Position numbers and translations under genes: made by a program
The notes under the pieces: generated by a model
The model's input: only the letters and a program-made list of their open reading frames with translations
Databases searched by the model: none
What the model was told of the DNA's origin: nothing
Part shown: in pieces, positions 25,693-37,705 of the stretch
Layout of the letters: the number at the start of each line of letters is the position of its first letter
Position numbering within the stretch: the first letter of the stretch is position 1
From: Thuidium tamariscinum
Lineage: Eukaryota > Streptophyta > Bryopsida > Hypnales > Thuidiaceae
Direction: 5' to 3'
DNA: 64,000 nt
NCBI GenBank assembly: GCA_947034885.2
Contig: OX344750.2
Coordinates: 34,334,821-34,398,820 of the forward strand

Positions 25693-26600
25693 CATTTAGC
25701 CTCTTGGAATTTATTTCAAATATGAAGCAACCGACAAGGATAGCTTGCAGTGATTCCCATCCTTTGAAGGGCAACATTAAGGGATTAGGCCCCCATACTA
25801 AGGTAGAGTCACCTATAACTGATTAAATAAGGAATTTTAAACATGATTTGGTGTATTGCATCAATAAGAAAATATATTTAGAGGTGCAATGATAGAATTG
25901 GTGGAGATTACAAAAACTTTGATAGTTTTATTGCTTGAATTGAAATTGCTTTGAATTTTGAATGACAAAAAGTATTTCAAACCCATAGCCAATCTTTAGA
26001 TTCTTCTAATTCTAATCACTCAAGAATTATTTTTCTACTCAATGCTTTCTACTTTCTTACTCATTACTTTGGGACATGATGTGTTATGAAATTATTAATC
26101 CCAATCCTGAAAAGGAGAAAAAAACACATTTCAACCTAAATCTTAAAATCTAAGGTAGAAGGCTCAATAATCACCCATCTAAGGGCTGAAACTGAATTTG
26201 GGGGAGGTGAAACATCTTGAAATATTTTTCAATACATTTTCCTTGAAAGACAAGTGGAATTGACATCTAATCCAAGTCGTTTCATATTTTTTGGAGCTTT
26301 GTGGAATTAGTTATCAAATTTTGAAGTTGAAAAGGCATAGGGCTCTAAAATGGTGCCCTAGCTAAAATGTACACTATCAGTACACTGTTGAAGGTTATGA
26401 AAAAGAAATATGTTCAAATACTATACATTTAAGGTAGGGCACCATTTTAGAACCCACTCCATTTAAGAGCCTTCTATCTTAGAGGTCTGTTGTGAGACAC
26501 TGATCGGTTATGAGTGGTCCTACCATAATTCCTTTCTATACAAAACTATCCTACTTACACACTAGATCTCAGTGAGATTCACTTAATTGGTTGGGGATTA

Positions 26601-26873
26601 AGGTAGGTACACCCAAAAGCGCCACTTATTCATACTATGCCTAGTTCCTGTTATTAGATAGTTCAGATTTTTATGCAGACTTGTTGGCAAGGGAAAGCAT
26701 GTTCCAACGCACCAAAGAATGCAGGATTTGGATACCGTATGCAGAAGTTATTAACGGTCAAAGTCTGTTTCTAAAAGCACCATCTACAGCCTGTGAACAT
26801 GATTGATTTTGGAAATGTATGTGCATTGTAGATGGCACTTTTAGGAACATGGCGCTTTTGGGTGTACCTACCT
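26601..26873. mobile_element. F4 MITE, TA target, copy 1
   Basis: Left AGGTAGGTACACCCAAAAGC, right GCTTTTGGGTGTACCTACCT, exact inverted repeats. TA immediately flanks each end (26599-26600, 26874-26875), as for Tc1/mariner-type elements. It is 273 bp, the same length as its inverted sibling at 50753-51025, to which it is similar throughout. Internal inverted GGCGCTTTT/AGCACCATCTACA segments give it a foldback character. Confidence 0.85.
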
Positions 26874-27882
26874 TACTTCTCTGTTAAAACACCCATTCCC
26901 ATGACAAGAGTTGAGATATGAATAATTTAGGCTAATCAAATGGTGTTCCCAAACTGGACCATGCACCAGCAAGGTGAGAGATTGATAAGGTAAAACAGCC
27001 CATTACAAATCAAATGAGGAGTTTGCCCTCATGTCACTGCTGAAATCTTCTCATTTTTTTCTCACATGTGGACAAGTGATAGAAATGATTAGAGCAGTTG
27101 AAACTATATTTTTTGGACAAAGTATGAATTTGTTATGAATTTTTGAAGTATTCTACCCATCATGGTTTCCAAACTACCCCAAAACCAACTAAAATTGTAT
27201 CCATAATGGTCATCTTACTCACCTAATGTAGTCAAAAAAAAATTCTTATAGAGAAGGCTTGAAAGAGTCACTTCCTATAGTGAATTAACACTCAAAAGCT
27301 GAAAGCTCCTATTATGGTCACTAATCATTCCATTCTAGTTAGCTAAGACATTGATTGTGATCAAAATCTCATTCTTATTGTCAAAGATCTTGTACTTTTT
27401 CTAATTCAGCAGAGTTCTCTACATAGAGTGGCTTGTCAAATTGTAGTGACCTTCTAGAGAGTCCAAATTTTCTCTAATGATGAACCTCAAGTAGTTCTAG
27501 CCAACACTTAGATGAAGCAAGATTATGGGCAGAAGACATTACAACATTGTGATCCTAATTAGAATAAACCAAATAACTCCGCCTTGAAAATACATGTATA
27601 TGTTTATATGCACGGAGTATATAGGTACATGCATCTATTTTGTGACATAGAGGTCTCATAATTATTCAGTTTCTGATGTTAAAATTAAGACACCCGATGT
27701 TCATCATAATGCAGTAAAGCTCCAATGCATGATGAGTAAACACCCGAATGCCAATCTTGTGGACTTCAAATGTCAAGACTCAGAGTGTTAGAGCTGTATG
27801 TGTGGTCTTCTCTTGTGCAGCACAGCTTCACCTGCCATTGACCTGCGGAATCTAATGTTGATACGAAGTATGTGGCACTGCA

Positions 27883-29311
27883 GGGTGAATGCAAGAAAAA
27901 CTTGTAGTATTTATTGCGTTTGCACGATTTTGGAAGGAGTACTTTAAAATTAAGAAAATAATTTTAAATTTTAAAAAAAATGATTTAATTATACACCTTT
28001 AAGATGAGGAAATTAATTTGTTTAAAAAATCTCTGAGTAGGAGAACTAGTAAAGTGTCAAACTTCAAGAAAGTACATACTTTGATGTTTCAAGTAGAAAA
28101 AATAGTAAAAAATAGTAAAAAAATAGAATAAAATTTTTCCATTTGCAACAATTTTATGGAAGTGGTCATTCACTAAAAAACTCAACAAAATCATTTTTTA
28201 CATGTTTCAAAATGCACGTAGAAGGAGGCTTACTTTGTGAACTTCTACATCACATAAAAATAATTATTTTAAAAATTCCTTAGGCCATTAGCTACAAGTC
28301 TATTTGAATACCATATCCTCAAAATTTCATCTCAAAATTCATTTTTTGGGGTGCTAAATAGTATTATAAATGGGGTTTTGCAAGAAAGGGCTGTCCTTTT
28401 TGGCATCACAATTGAAGTGACTTTTGTGTCATTGGTTATAACTTTTGGGGTATTAATCCAATATAATTGAAATTTGAAGATATTGAAGATGGCCAACTTT
28501 ATGGTGAAGAAATTCCTTATTTTTCAAAAATTTCCAATAAATATTTTCTAATTAAATTTTAATTTACCTAATTTGTTACACTTTGCAGTTTAGGGGTTTT
28601 TAGTACTCTGGAGTATCCAAAATTAATGATGTAGACTTGAAATTTGTGTGGTCTATTTATACACTAAAGATTTATGAGTTGACCAAAAGTATTTTTAAAA
28701 AACATTATTTTATGTCCTCTACATTGATGCCAATAGGGGATACAATTTTGAACATTGAAAATGGTTTCAAAATAATTCTTTTGGTGAAATATCATCATCA
28801 TCAATCCTTCCCAAATTTCCAATTTTTAGTGTTTTTTTAAAATTTATTTTCCTATTTTTCACAAATTAAAATGTGAAAGTACCCCTTTTCATGAGAATTT
28901 GCACTTTTCTAGTTCACCTAGTTAGAAAAATTTTCTACACTTTTCCTTCATAGGGTAGCTTCTTCTTAAAGGTATATGCACTAAACATATTTTTTACATT
29001 TTTTAAAAATTATTTTCTAATTGAACAATACTCCCAAAGAAAAAACTCAAACGAGACAAAAACTGAAAGGCCTTTCGTGCAACTACCCAAACCTCCAAAT
29101 TGGCAAATGTAACACTTAATTAAGGTCTATTTTAAAATAGTTAAATTTTTTTTAAATTGTAAGAAAATTAGGCAAGGTGTATAATAGTCATAAATACCTT
29201 CTTTATAAATTTTAAGTCATTGAGACTCAAAACACAAAAGTTATGGCCAAAAAATAGACAAGTATATGTTGTGTGATTCAAAATAGCACATGTGTTTCTT
29301 GCAATCACTAC
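27883..29311. mobile_element. F1 element interrupted by a second F1 element
   Basis: Left GGGTGAATGCAAGAAAAACTTG, trimmed here to its first 13 bases GGGTGAATGCAAG; right GTTTCTTGCAATCACTAC. GCA is duplicated at 27880-27882 and 29312-29314. Block A has the empty site (GGCACTGCAAG around 1210-1225), so the boundary is supported by comparison. Removing the nested element at 28372-29088 leaves 712 bp, almost the length of the copy at 12279-12992, to which the outer parts match in reverse orientation. Confidence 0.88.
28372..29088. mobile_element. F1 element nested inside another F1
   Basis: Left GGGGTTTTGCAAGAAAGG, right CCTTTCGTGCAACTACCC, imperfect inverted repeats of the AGTTGC subfamily. The interior matches the 10451-11185 subfamily (a block reading TTTGGTGAAATATCATCATC and one reading TTTTCTAGTTCACCTA). 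It splits the host F1 copy at 28371/29089; target duplication is not clear. Confidence 0.8.
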
Positions 29312-29399
29312 GCAAGTTCGTTTGAAAGTCAAATGCAAAGTCCAACTATATATTCAATAATTAATAAACAAAGACCATTGGCACTGTGAGCTAGTATTT

Positions 29400-30170
29400 T
29401 TTTTTTAATTTTAAGAGAATTTGAATTTGGGCTCCAAGTGAGAAGTAAGTGGTTGAGGTTAGGCGACACTCAAATTTACTTTTGGTGCAAAATTTGGCTT
29501 CAAGTTAGAAATTAGTGTAAGTTCACTAGCTAAGCTGTATGGCTCCAAAACAAAAAATAAAAAAAACATCTTCACCAACTACAACTCTTAGATTGGTACA
29601 AAATAGGGCAACCATATTTCAAAGAGATGTGCAAAATGGATTATGAAAACTACAACTTACAAGTTCAAGCACATGAACTACAACTCATTCATGTTCTTGG
29701 GTTGTAACATTCAATATCTTCCTAATTCATGCATATGAAGTTTTAAATGGTTTCTACAACAAAAATGCAACCTCAAAGATTGCAATTGGTAGGAAAAGGC
29801 CGAAAAGCCAAGTAAAATTGAGAGCAAGAAAATTGTAGCTTCAAAGGAAGTGACAAAATCTAGTGATAGGACGAAGGTGCCCTTGTATATGTGGCTACAA
29901 TCTATACCTATATCTTCAACTTTGGTATATTTTAGGTGATTGAAGATGCAAAGTTGTTGCATCAACATTTCAATAGGTGGCGACAGGGTGGAAAATCCTA
30001 GTAGGCATTGTCAAGGTAGTGGCTACTAGGGTGTGAGTGAAAATTTACATGTGGCTTTTTAAATTTTTTTTCCTCCAAATTTTTCTAAAGGCTTGGTGTG
30101 GAAGATAATTTTTTTGGGTGCTTTTAGTCTTTTTATCGCCTAAAAAAAACCCTGCTGCGAGCGCAACTTT
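29400..30170. other. Unclassified insertion in block B
   Basis: Block A runs straight from about 1330 to 1390 where block B has about 770 extra bases. The insert starts after a T-run near 29400 and ends near TTATCGCCTAAAAAAAACCC (about 30150). No long open frame or clear terminal repeat was seen; one 85-codon minus frame (29711-29968) is unsupported. Confidence 0.45.
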
Positions 30171-30379
30171 GCTATGATCTGCAATCAACTCTCATTAAAC
30201 CACACTTTAAATACATATAGATCATTCTTCAATATACGATGGATGCAGAGAAATTAATTCATTTGAATACAATTAAGTAGTAATAACTGAAAGAGATATT
30301 GATAGCAACATTTAATGTTATAAACCAGGCGAGGATAGCAAGCTTCAGTAACGCATTTTCTGATGGAAAGTTTTAGGAC

Positions 30380-31312
30380 AAACCTTGTAGGGGTGTGAAA
30401 CCCGTTCTAGGGTGGAATTTTACTGAGAAATCACGCCCGAAGGCAGGGAGAGGAACGAACAAACACCCCAAAGAGGCGGGGACAGAACCGAGACAGTGAG
30501 ACACCAAAGGGGAAAACGAGACACCGGAACGGCCAGGGGCCAGGGATGAAAGGAAAAGGGGGGCCCGGAGGCGGGGCTGGAACTAAGCCACAACGGAACG
30601 GAACAACCAGAAACCGACCACGCAACCTATTCGCTACAAAAATCATTCCAAATACAGTTAAAGGCCTCCTGGAAATCTAAATCTACAATTTGAGAGTTAA
30701 GGTAGGAAATCTCATCCGTGATTTCACTGCCCTTGGGAGTGAGCACTTGTGTGTCTTCAAAATCGATTTCGTGGAGAATCTGCCTGAGAATATCGTCAGC
30801 TTGTTGGGAGGCTTGACGACGCCTTGCTTCGAATGATGATATAGGGAGGAAATCTTCGTCCGAGTCGCTGTGGCGTGATATGTCGTCACTCCATGAATTG
30901 TTCAGTGACGTCAGGTTGATGGCGTCATTGGGGATGTCTGCGTCCGTGGAATCGGGAGATGAATCGTGGCCGTGTGAGCTTTCGCCCCGGTTGTGGAAGC
31001 TGGGGATGGGGTGGGCGTAGGCGGGCTGATTGTTGGCACCGTTCGCCGTGGGGTTCCTGTCGATCTTGTGGCGAGGTCCTGTGGAAGATACTCTCCGTTG
31101 GGGATGAAGTTCCAGGTAGGGCTTCAATCCGTCCATTGTACAGAACGCCGTCGTGGATGACCAAGTTGCCTGAAAAACCTCCTTTCGATGTTGAGCCGTC
31201 GTGGGTGATTTCCAGATATATCGCCAGGCTGCTACCCCGATTGAAGAGAGTGACAGAAGAATTACATTCTGGGTAGCAATTTCCCTTAAAAATGTTGCTA
31301 AGTCACCCAAGC
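30380..31312. mobile_element. GC-rich insertion in block B, class unknown
   Basis: Alignment of blocks A and B is lost between 30375 and 31315. The segment is far richer in GC than both sides and holds the frame above. The left edge contains the short palindrome GGGTGTGAAACCC (30392 on). I could not find matching terminal repeats or a target duplication, so the class is open. Confidence 0.45.
30627..31310 (-). CDS. Unrecognised reading frame in a GC-rich insert
   Basis: An open frame of about 227 codons from a non-ATG edge (a TGA lies just upstream at 31316-31314), or 169 residues from the first ATG at 31136. I recognise no family. From the ATG, the product begins MDGLKPYLELHPQ, continues with a low-complexity Ser/Asn/His/Asp-rich middle (HGHDSSPDSTDADIP), and ends in an acidic, helix-prone region (QQADDILRQILHEIDFED, then LNSQIVDLDFQEAFNCI). 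The upstream part, if translated, has a hydrophobic stretch. GC is high for the window, and the insert (about 30380-31310) is absent from block A, so it is probably transposon-borne or a captured fragment. The downstream 30421-30620 is GC- and purine-rich and may be a 3' untranslated part. Confidence 0.3.
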   Translation of the reverse strand: MGDLATFLREIATQNVILLSLSSIGVAAWRYIWKSPTTAQHRKEVFQATWSSTTAFCTMDGLKPYLELHPQRRVSSTGPRHKIDRNPTANGANNQPAYAHPIPSFHNRGESSHGHDSSPDSTDADIPNDAINLTSLNNSWSDDISRHSDSDEDFLPISSFEARRRQASQQADDILRQILHEIDFEDTQVLTPKGSEITDEISYLNSQIVDLDFQEAFNCIWNDFCSE

Positions 31313-31387
31313 GTCATGAAATAGGTTAAACTTAAAATCAAATCATCCTCCAAGTTTTCACTTCAATATATAGCGTAAAATGATATG

Positions 31388-31460
31388 TATTCGCAATCAT
31401 ATTTATTGTTACTTTTTGCACATTTGATATCACCATCTGCTATCATTTCATACTTTTATA
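31388..31460. repeat. Single monomer of the 74-bp repeat
   Basis: It matches the unit expanded at 2633-3150, through CAATCATATTTATTGTTA, GCACATTTGATATCACCATC and CTATCATTTCAT. It is present once at the syntenic position in block B. Confidence 0.8.
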
Positions 31461-33224
31461 AGATGGATTGCACATATCAATACTTTTCATAACTGTAAAA
31501 TATAAAATATAAATTTTTAAAGTAATCTGAAACGTTGACTTCACTGTTAACAGTGATCTTGTAACAGATTTTATAAAAATCCAACTCCAATTCCTATACG
31601 TGCTTTTGAATCAATTCCTCTCCTCAGGCAACCTAACAGTTTCCATTCCCCAACATTAATTAAAGTAGTGATCGATCAAAGTTCATAATTATATCTCTGC
31701 GATAGAAGATTGGACGTGCAGTGGGACACAAGAAACTCCACAAGTCGATGACTGCCTAGTAGCTATAGAATACGTTGAATCGTCGGACCACTCGGACCAC
31801 AGTCTTGGAAGTGAATAGCGAGATCAGTGTTGCAAACGGCCGGCCTGGATATTATCTAGTATGCTGATTCGATTCCAGAAAGTTTGATTGATCGTAGAAC
31901 AGTACTCTTACTATACCGGGTTGCAACCACGATCGAAAACTATAATAATAATCTGGACTCTACGTAAGCCCAGACCACTGACTCCCGAGGTTGAACGTTT
32001 CATTTAGGTTCTTACTACATGTAAAACCGAAATCCAGTGCATTGAGTCTGTGCCTGTGAGACTCTTGAGAAGTCGCGCCTGGGGTTAGTCTACCTTGGTA
32101 ATTAAACCAACGTGCTAGACCTCGCTGCATCTAGAATAATTAACTCGCTTTACAAGCTTGATCTCACTGCCTGATCTTTGAGTAAACTGGATTAATGGCG
32201 AGGAGCTATGATAGTTTTTTTTTATTACAACTTCGGACTTTCCTACGAAAGGAATAAATTATACTTACAGTTGAAGGAATCGCTAATACACAACTAGATA
32301 GTATTACTCGCAAGTCACAACCGAAATGCATGGATTTGGGGCCAGGAGATTTGGAACTAAGGAAGGTGAGAACTTAGCTGACACCATGTACGAAGAGTTG
32401 AAGACCGGGCAATATGGTACGACACTACCACTCAAGCACTCACCAGAAATATTAATTTTGTGAACTCAATCAAAGTGGGACTTGAGTACGTGACCGGCAA
32501 AGTGACTTAAACCTACGTACTGCACTCGATCACTCGATCTACGTACTGCACAGCAACTGGACAGATGCAAGCGCAGCAGAACAGCTGGACAGTTGGTCTC
32601 ATTTGCTTGCATGCTAAAAGCACTGCAAGCTTGAGTGGTTCAGCGTCAAATCTAATTTTTAATTTGCATTGGTCTCTCTTGTTTGATCGAGATCGAAATG
32701 ACTGTCAGGGAATCAAGAACGACACCTTCCAGCAGCAAAGTGCATACTGGACGAAGCTAACTAGCTGGCTTATGCTAAGAGTTGTATGATGTCAAGGTTC
32801 TCATTGCAGTGTGTGCTGACACTGCTGTCACTGCACCATGATCAACTAAATCTAAATTTGAAATTTCCAACTTGTGTTTGAGACACTTCTTGGCTTCTTG
32901 ATCGTGACCCACTTCGACATTAACTTCTTGCAGAGAACCGCGCAGTATTGGAACTAGTGCTCATGGAGCTCCAGTCAGTCTGTCGAGTATACAACTTACA
33001 ACTGAAATCTTTCTCAATATGATGATCTTGGGTCGAAATACACTGCAACAATTATGGTAGCCTATGTGAAACAAGTGTTGACTATTGAAGGTTGTGAGCT
33101 ACTCACTGTTCAAATCTTTTCACTTCAAACTGATCAAGTGTAGGAAAGACAAGCATGTTACAATTGTGACAAGCTTGTTCATCCTTGTTGTTAAAATTAA
33201 AAGCGTGATTGAAATAATTCATTA

Positions 33225-33325
33225 CATATTTTTATTATTGTGTAATGAATAATGATAATAACAGACAGTAATATCAAATGTGCATAATGTAACATAAAAC
33301 ATTTGATCATGAATATACATCATTA
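33225..33325 (-). repeat. Inverted, diverged monomer of the 74-bp repeat
   Basis: On the minus strand it reads ATTATGCACATTTGATATTA then CTGTCTGTTATTATC, similar to the 2633-3150 unit. It lies at the right end of block B. Confidence 0.6.
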
Positions 33326-33329
33326 TAAA

Positions 33330-35402
33330 CTATCTATCAAAGATTGATTGTCACTTACCTTGCACTCCTCTTCATCAATTGTTTTAATCCAAAATCATAC
33401 ATTGAGAGGTTCGCAGTAATGGAAAGTGAGAGGTGTTATGACTAGTATCGATTACTTCACAGATGCTCCTTAGTTGATCTAAATATAAATCTCAAAGCTA
33501 GCATTGCAATCCATAAACACAACAAAGTCCTCCAAAGTCCACCAAAAAGTACAAATACAAGAACTGCGATCTAGCAAAGTTTGTGTGGCAAACTATTGCA
33601 CGAGGCAGAAATGAATACATCGGGTTTCCAGTGCGACACTGAGACTTATGAAGTCTGTCTCTGGAAGAACGGTTGAGCGCCTCCATCTACAGTAGATTCC
33701 GAATCACGAATCTCATTGCGTCTCCTGTGAGTACTTTGATGGTAATGCAGGGACTCCGATCCCTCTTCTTCCCGTTGCAGTTCAGGTCGACGTACGAACA
33801 AGTTTGATGCGTGCAACCAAAGTTAATGAACCGGATGACTTATTTGTTGTTTGGGGATTGGTCGACTGGCCGGGCTAGTCAAACTTGAACCATGTATAGT
33901 ACTCCGTATTTATATAGTAGGTATTACTAATTATTCTCGACTCTCCGTCTGTACCGGCTACAATTTATTCCTTCGTAGAGACGTAGACGAATGCCACAGC
34001 TTGTAGAGGGCAAACTGATAAGATCAATTGGTGATCGACGCCACTCTGTTCACTGTTCCCCACATGCTCCCTGCTCTTGACTAGAGACCAGTCGTCGATG
34101 TGCAGATACGGGATCGTCGTAGATCGATCATGCACTCAAATGTTTACGGAGTATTAAACAAGTGATTTCGACATTACAGTATTTTTCCTCAATATACTCT
34201 GACTTTCAGTTTGGTTCACGTGTGAGCTTAGTGCTGGACAAAAATGAATGGGGAAGATTCAGCAGACAATCTGCGGAGTCTGTACATCGTATGGACCTGG
34301 AGTCAGACCTGTCTTGGGAGTAACGTGCAGGTTTACGTTTTATTGAATTCATTCGTATTTGACGGTAACGAGTGGGCCTGCGAGTGGGTGGGTTACATCT
34401 GTCATTGACTCGTTGGCCTGTCTTTGTAAGTATCTGGTCGTTTTTTCTTGTATTCCGTAATTGATTGGGCTCCCGATCGATTACGCTCAACTGTTTCGAA
34501 AAAGAAGAGAAGAAAAAGCAATTCGACACTCAGTGAACGATGGTTATTCCGTTACTTTGACCTGTGAGGCCGCAACTCGCAAGCTAAGATAGGATGATCT
34601 GCTCTCGATCGGGCTGCGTCGCCTGGAGTATCTTAGACTTCACCCGGCCGCTTACGGCGATTGGCTCTTCTCCGTGACCCACAAACTCTTGCGTGGTTGT
34701 ATTTTTATTCTGCAGTTGGTACGTTCCTTTTAATCTATGTAAGTTACTGGGGCTTTGCACTCTCTAACTTGTTGAAAAGAGAAAAAAAAAAGAGAATGTA
34801 AGCATTAAAGTCAAGTTCATTTGGTGGCACAAGCCTGGCACGCCTGGCACGCGCTCACATCCAATCATTCCAATTGCATTTAAGACTTCAACGTGAGCTG
34901 GCCGGCGTCACTATTTTCTCACAAAAAGAGCCACACTAATTTACATGCTTATTCTCTAAGTGCAGGCCAATGATCGGAAACCGGCAGCTAAGATTAGTTC
35001 AGAGTTAGACGGAGGACTTGGGAAAAAACTGGAAGGAAAAATCAGCAAAAAATCGGAAGGAAAAATCTATAGAATTTGTATTTTCAGTACAAAATAAGGG
35101 GAACAATCTGATACTGTGCTTGAAAAAGCAGTACAACTAGAGAATTGAAGGAAATTAGCTGGTAAAACTCAAAAAGTTTCTCAAACATTGGAACAACTCT
35201 ACAATAACACACTCAAGCAACACATTGAAGCAAATCAATGGAAGACATCCCTCTAACAGTCTAACATAGAAGATCAATGGTACAGAATCTTTAAAAGGCA
35301 ATTATGGCATGTTTCTATGGAACTACTTAAAACCCTAAACAACTATGGGTTTGAAGGAGACATTGACAATAATTGCAATTTTTTGGTTTGATATTCACGA
35401 AT
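33330..35402. other. Single-copy, mixed-composition stretch, no gene assigned
   Basis: 33700-34900 has higher GC than the surroundings. A plus-strand frame at about 34602-34720 (SIGLRRLEYLRLHPAAYGDW as read) and a minus frame at 34206-34529 are open but match nothing I know. No terminal repeats found. If a host gene exists in the window this is one of the likelier places, but I cannot support one. Confidence 0.3.
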
Positions 35403-35723
35403 ATGGCGAATTTTGTTAAAATGGCGGTATTCCACTAATTTGACACTTTTGACAGTTCAAACCGCGCAGTTTGAAATCTACACTTGTCATAGGTTTTTGA
35501 AATCTATATGTTGTGTAGATTTCTGAGATCCATACCTGTCCAAGATGTTTCAGACCGTGCAATCTGAAATCTAAATCTGTCATAGATTTTGAAAATCTAT
35601 ATTCATCATAGATGTTTGAAAATCTATACCTATCTTAGATATCAATTTTCAGTTTAGAGTCTTTAAATTGCGCAGTCTGAAAAATGGCATTTGGAATACC
35701 GCCATTTTAACAAAATTGGCCAT
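35403..35723. mobile_element. F3 MITE with internal direct repeats
   Basis: Ends ATGGCGAATTTTGTTAAAAT (continuing GGCGGTATTCC) and the reverse complement ending TTTTAACAAAATTGGCCAT. Between them a unit of roughly 30-45 bp reading TTTGAAAATCTATACCTRTC(ATAGATG) repeats several times with variation (35470-35645), interleaved with AGACCGTGCAATCTGAAATC-like pieces. Non-coding. Confidence 0.8.
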
Positions 35724-36199
35724 AAATGAAAAATTAAAACTTCTTTTTGAAACTTCAACTATAAATCAAAATATTTAATTTACAAAACCAAATCAAAAAC
35801 ATTTTATAAAAGTTCAGAAAAAAAATTTAGTCCATTTCATTGTACAATGTACATATTGAAATATATAATATTTGAAGTGAATAAAGTAACCTCTTTTCAT
35901 TCCTAGTTTCCTACAGAATAGGTTCAACACAGAAAATAGGATTTTGAATATTTGTAAGAATGCAAATGAATGTTAGGTAACTTAGGTTCACTCATGAAAT
36001 ATTTTAGAAGCAAATATGGAGTCTAACTTACTCTAATTTATCATATAATGCAAAAAAATTTAAGCAGATTAGTAATACATTAGTCATTTTCTAATGACTT
36101 CATGTGCAATAAGGAAATTTTTAATTTAAAATACAAACATTTGGAACATTTTCTAAGAAAAAAAATTAGACTTCAAAAATTGTAAGATAGTAGGACTTG
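35724..36199. other. AT-rich spacer
   Basis: Nothing recognised; low-complexity AT-rich sequence with stops in all frames. Confidence 0.4.
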
Positions 36200-36587
36200 A
36201 GGGTCATTGCAAGAAACACATGTCCTATTTCATATCACAAAGGGTCATCTTACCATTGTCTACTATAACTTCTGAAGCACAAGTCCAATGAACATGAAAT
36301 TTTTGTTGAACATATCTAACTTCATTGTAATTATAACTCTTATTTTTTAAATTAAAAAATTATTTTATATTTAAAAATCATTTTTGTTGAACTATTACAA
36401 GGTGTAGTTTAGGAATTTTCACTACATTATGAGTTTTCAAATTTAACGATCTGTAGCCAAAATTTTAATGGTTAATTTGTATAGTAATTAAACATATTTC
36501 TTCCAAAAGAAATATGAAAACTTATTATTTAAAATGTGAAAGTACCAATTCTATTGATAAAAATATTCATCTCCCATAAAAAGTTAT
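36200..36587. mobile_element. F1 half-element (left end)
   Basis: It starts AGGGTCATTGCAAGAAACAC, GTCATTGC subfamily, with interior blocks shared with 52453-53187 and 54753-55496. It runs directly into the foldback at 36588 and no right half follows, so it is truncated. Confidence 0.65.
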
Positions 36588-36740
36588 TACTACAAGAAAA
36601 TGGGGGTTAAATGACTTGTCCACAATGACTATACCAACAACAATGATTGCAAAATGATCATTTTGTAGTCATTTTGCAGTCATTGTTGTCATGTGCAGTC
36701 TTTATGGACAAGTCATTTGTAACCCCATTTTCTTATAGTG
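36588..36740. mobile_element. CACTA-ended foldback MITE
   Basis: Left TACTACAAGAAAATGGGG, right CCCCATTTTCTTATAGTG. The arms continue as an inverted repeat through GACTTGTCCA / TGGACAAGTC to the centre, where CAAAATGATCATTTTG forms the tip. 153 bp. CACTACAAGAAA-type ends are typical of plant CACTA (En/Spm) MITEs. Confidence 0.82.
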
Positions 36741-37705
36741 ATATACTTAAATATATACCAAGTATCAAACTATTGATAGCCCTGACAAAAAAATTTAATG
36801 CAATCTTGTACTAAATTTCTAATGCTAAATATTTTATGTCTCATTTATTTTACACAATTATGTAGTTTGTTGGAATTAAACAAACTTCACTAGTGTGATG
36901 TTGGGGTCAAGATATGTTGAATTTCAAAGGTTTTAATCAAACAATCAATTGTTGTTTGTTTGTAAAAAAAATGCAATGGCATCTTGAATTCTTGAAGTAT
37001 TAACCCTAAAAAATTTGGAAGGATTAATTTTAAAAGTCCCATGTTTTTTTTGGGTATTCAACATCAAAGGTACATAAATCAAAGTACATCTTAGTGGCAT
37101 AAGTATACCTTCATGTTGAACTAGATCCAATTACCTATATATAGAACCTCCATTTCAGATCATTATTGTATTTTTCTTACATCTTAGAAGCTTAAAAATA
37201 GCAATGTATTCAATTTGTATGGTGTGAATTATATATTGGTATAATAAGGATAAAATCATAATACGACATCAATATAAAGTTTCTACTTGTGAAGTACCAC
37301 AACTATACAGTTTGCCATCCTCCAAATCACCATACTTTATTACATTTATTGTATTTGAGAAGTAAATACATTGGCTTATATATAGTATTTTATATTAAAA
37401 GAAATATTTTTATTCACTTATATTCAATATTATAGTTGCAATTTATATGGTTGTAAGATAGAAAAATATGTTTCTAATCCTCTATCTATTATTCAACATT
37501 AGCTATTCACCCTTAATGCCTTAAGAGCCCCAAGATAATCCAAATTTCCAATATTGTGAAGATGTATTAAAAAATCTAACTTAGAGTAATAAATTATTGA
37601 TGATTCTCACTTCTTAAACAATAGTTGTAAAATACAATTTATAAATCTCATCCACACATTCAAATCAACTTGTAGAGAAACCAATTATTATTTTTTTAAT
37701 TTGAA
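36741..37705. other. AT-rich spacer
   Basis: No gene or element assigned. AT-rich, with short runs and stops in all frames. Confidence 0.4.

Larger units (their letters stand above)
19230..33190. other. Segmental duplication, block B, with multiple insertions
   Basis: Diverged copy of block A in the same orientation, expanded from about 6.4 kb to about 14 kb by inserted elements. Collinear islands occur at 19285-19380, 25715-25800, 26930-27000, 27560-27882, 29312-29395, 30175-30375, 31315-31470 and 31525-33190. Between these islands lie the insertions annotated separately. No host gene was seen in the duplicated part. Confidence 0.8.

Noticed and set aside
30431..30646. 71-codon Pro/Phe-rich minus-strand frame
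   Set aside because: Low-complexity translation of a purine-rich tract, probably the untranslated tail beside the orphan frame.
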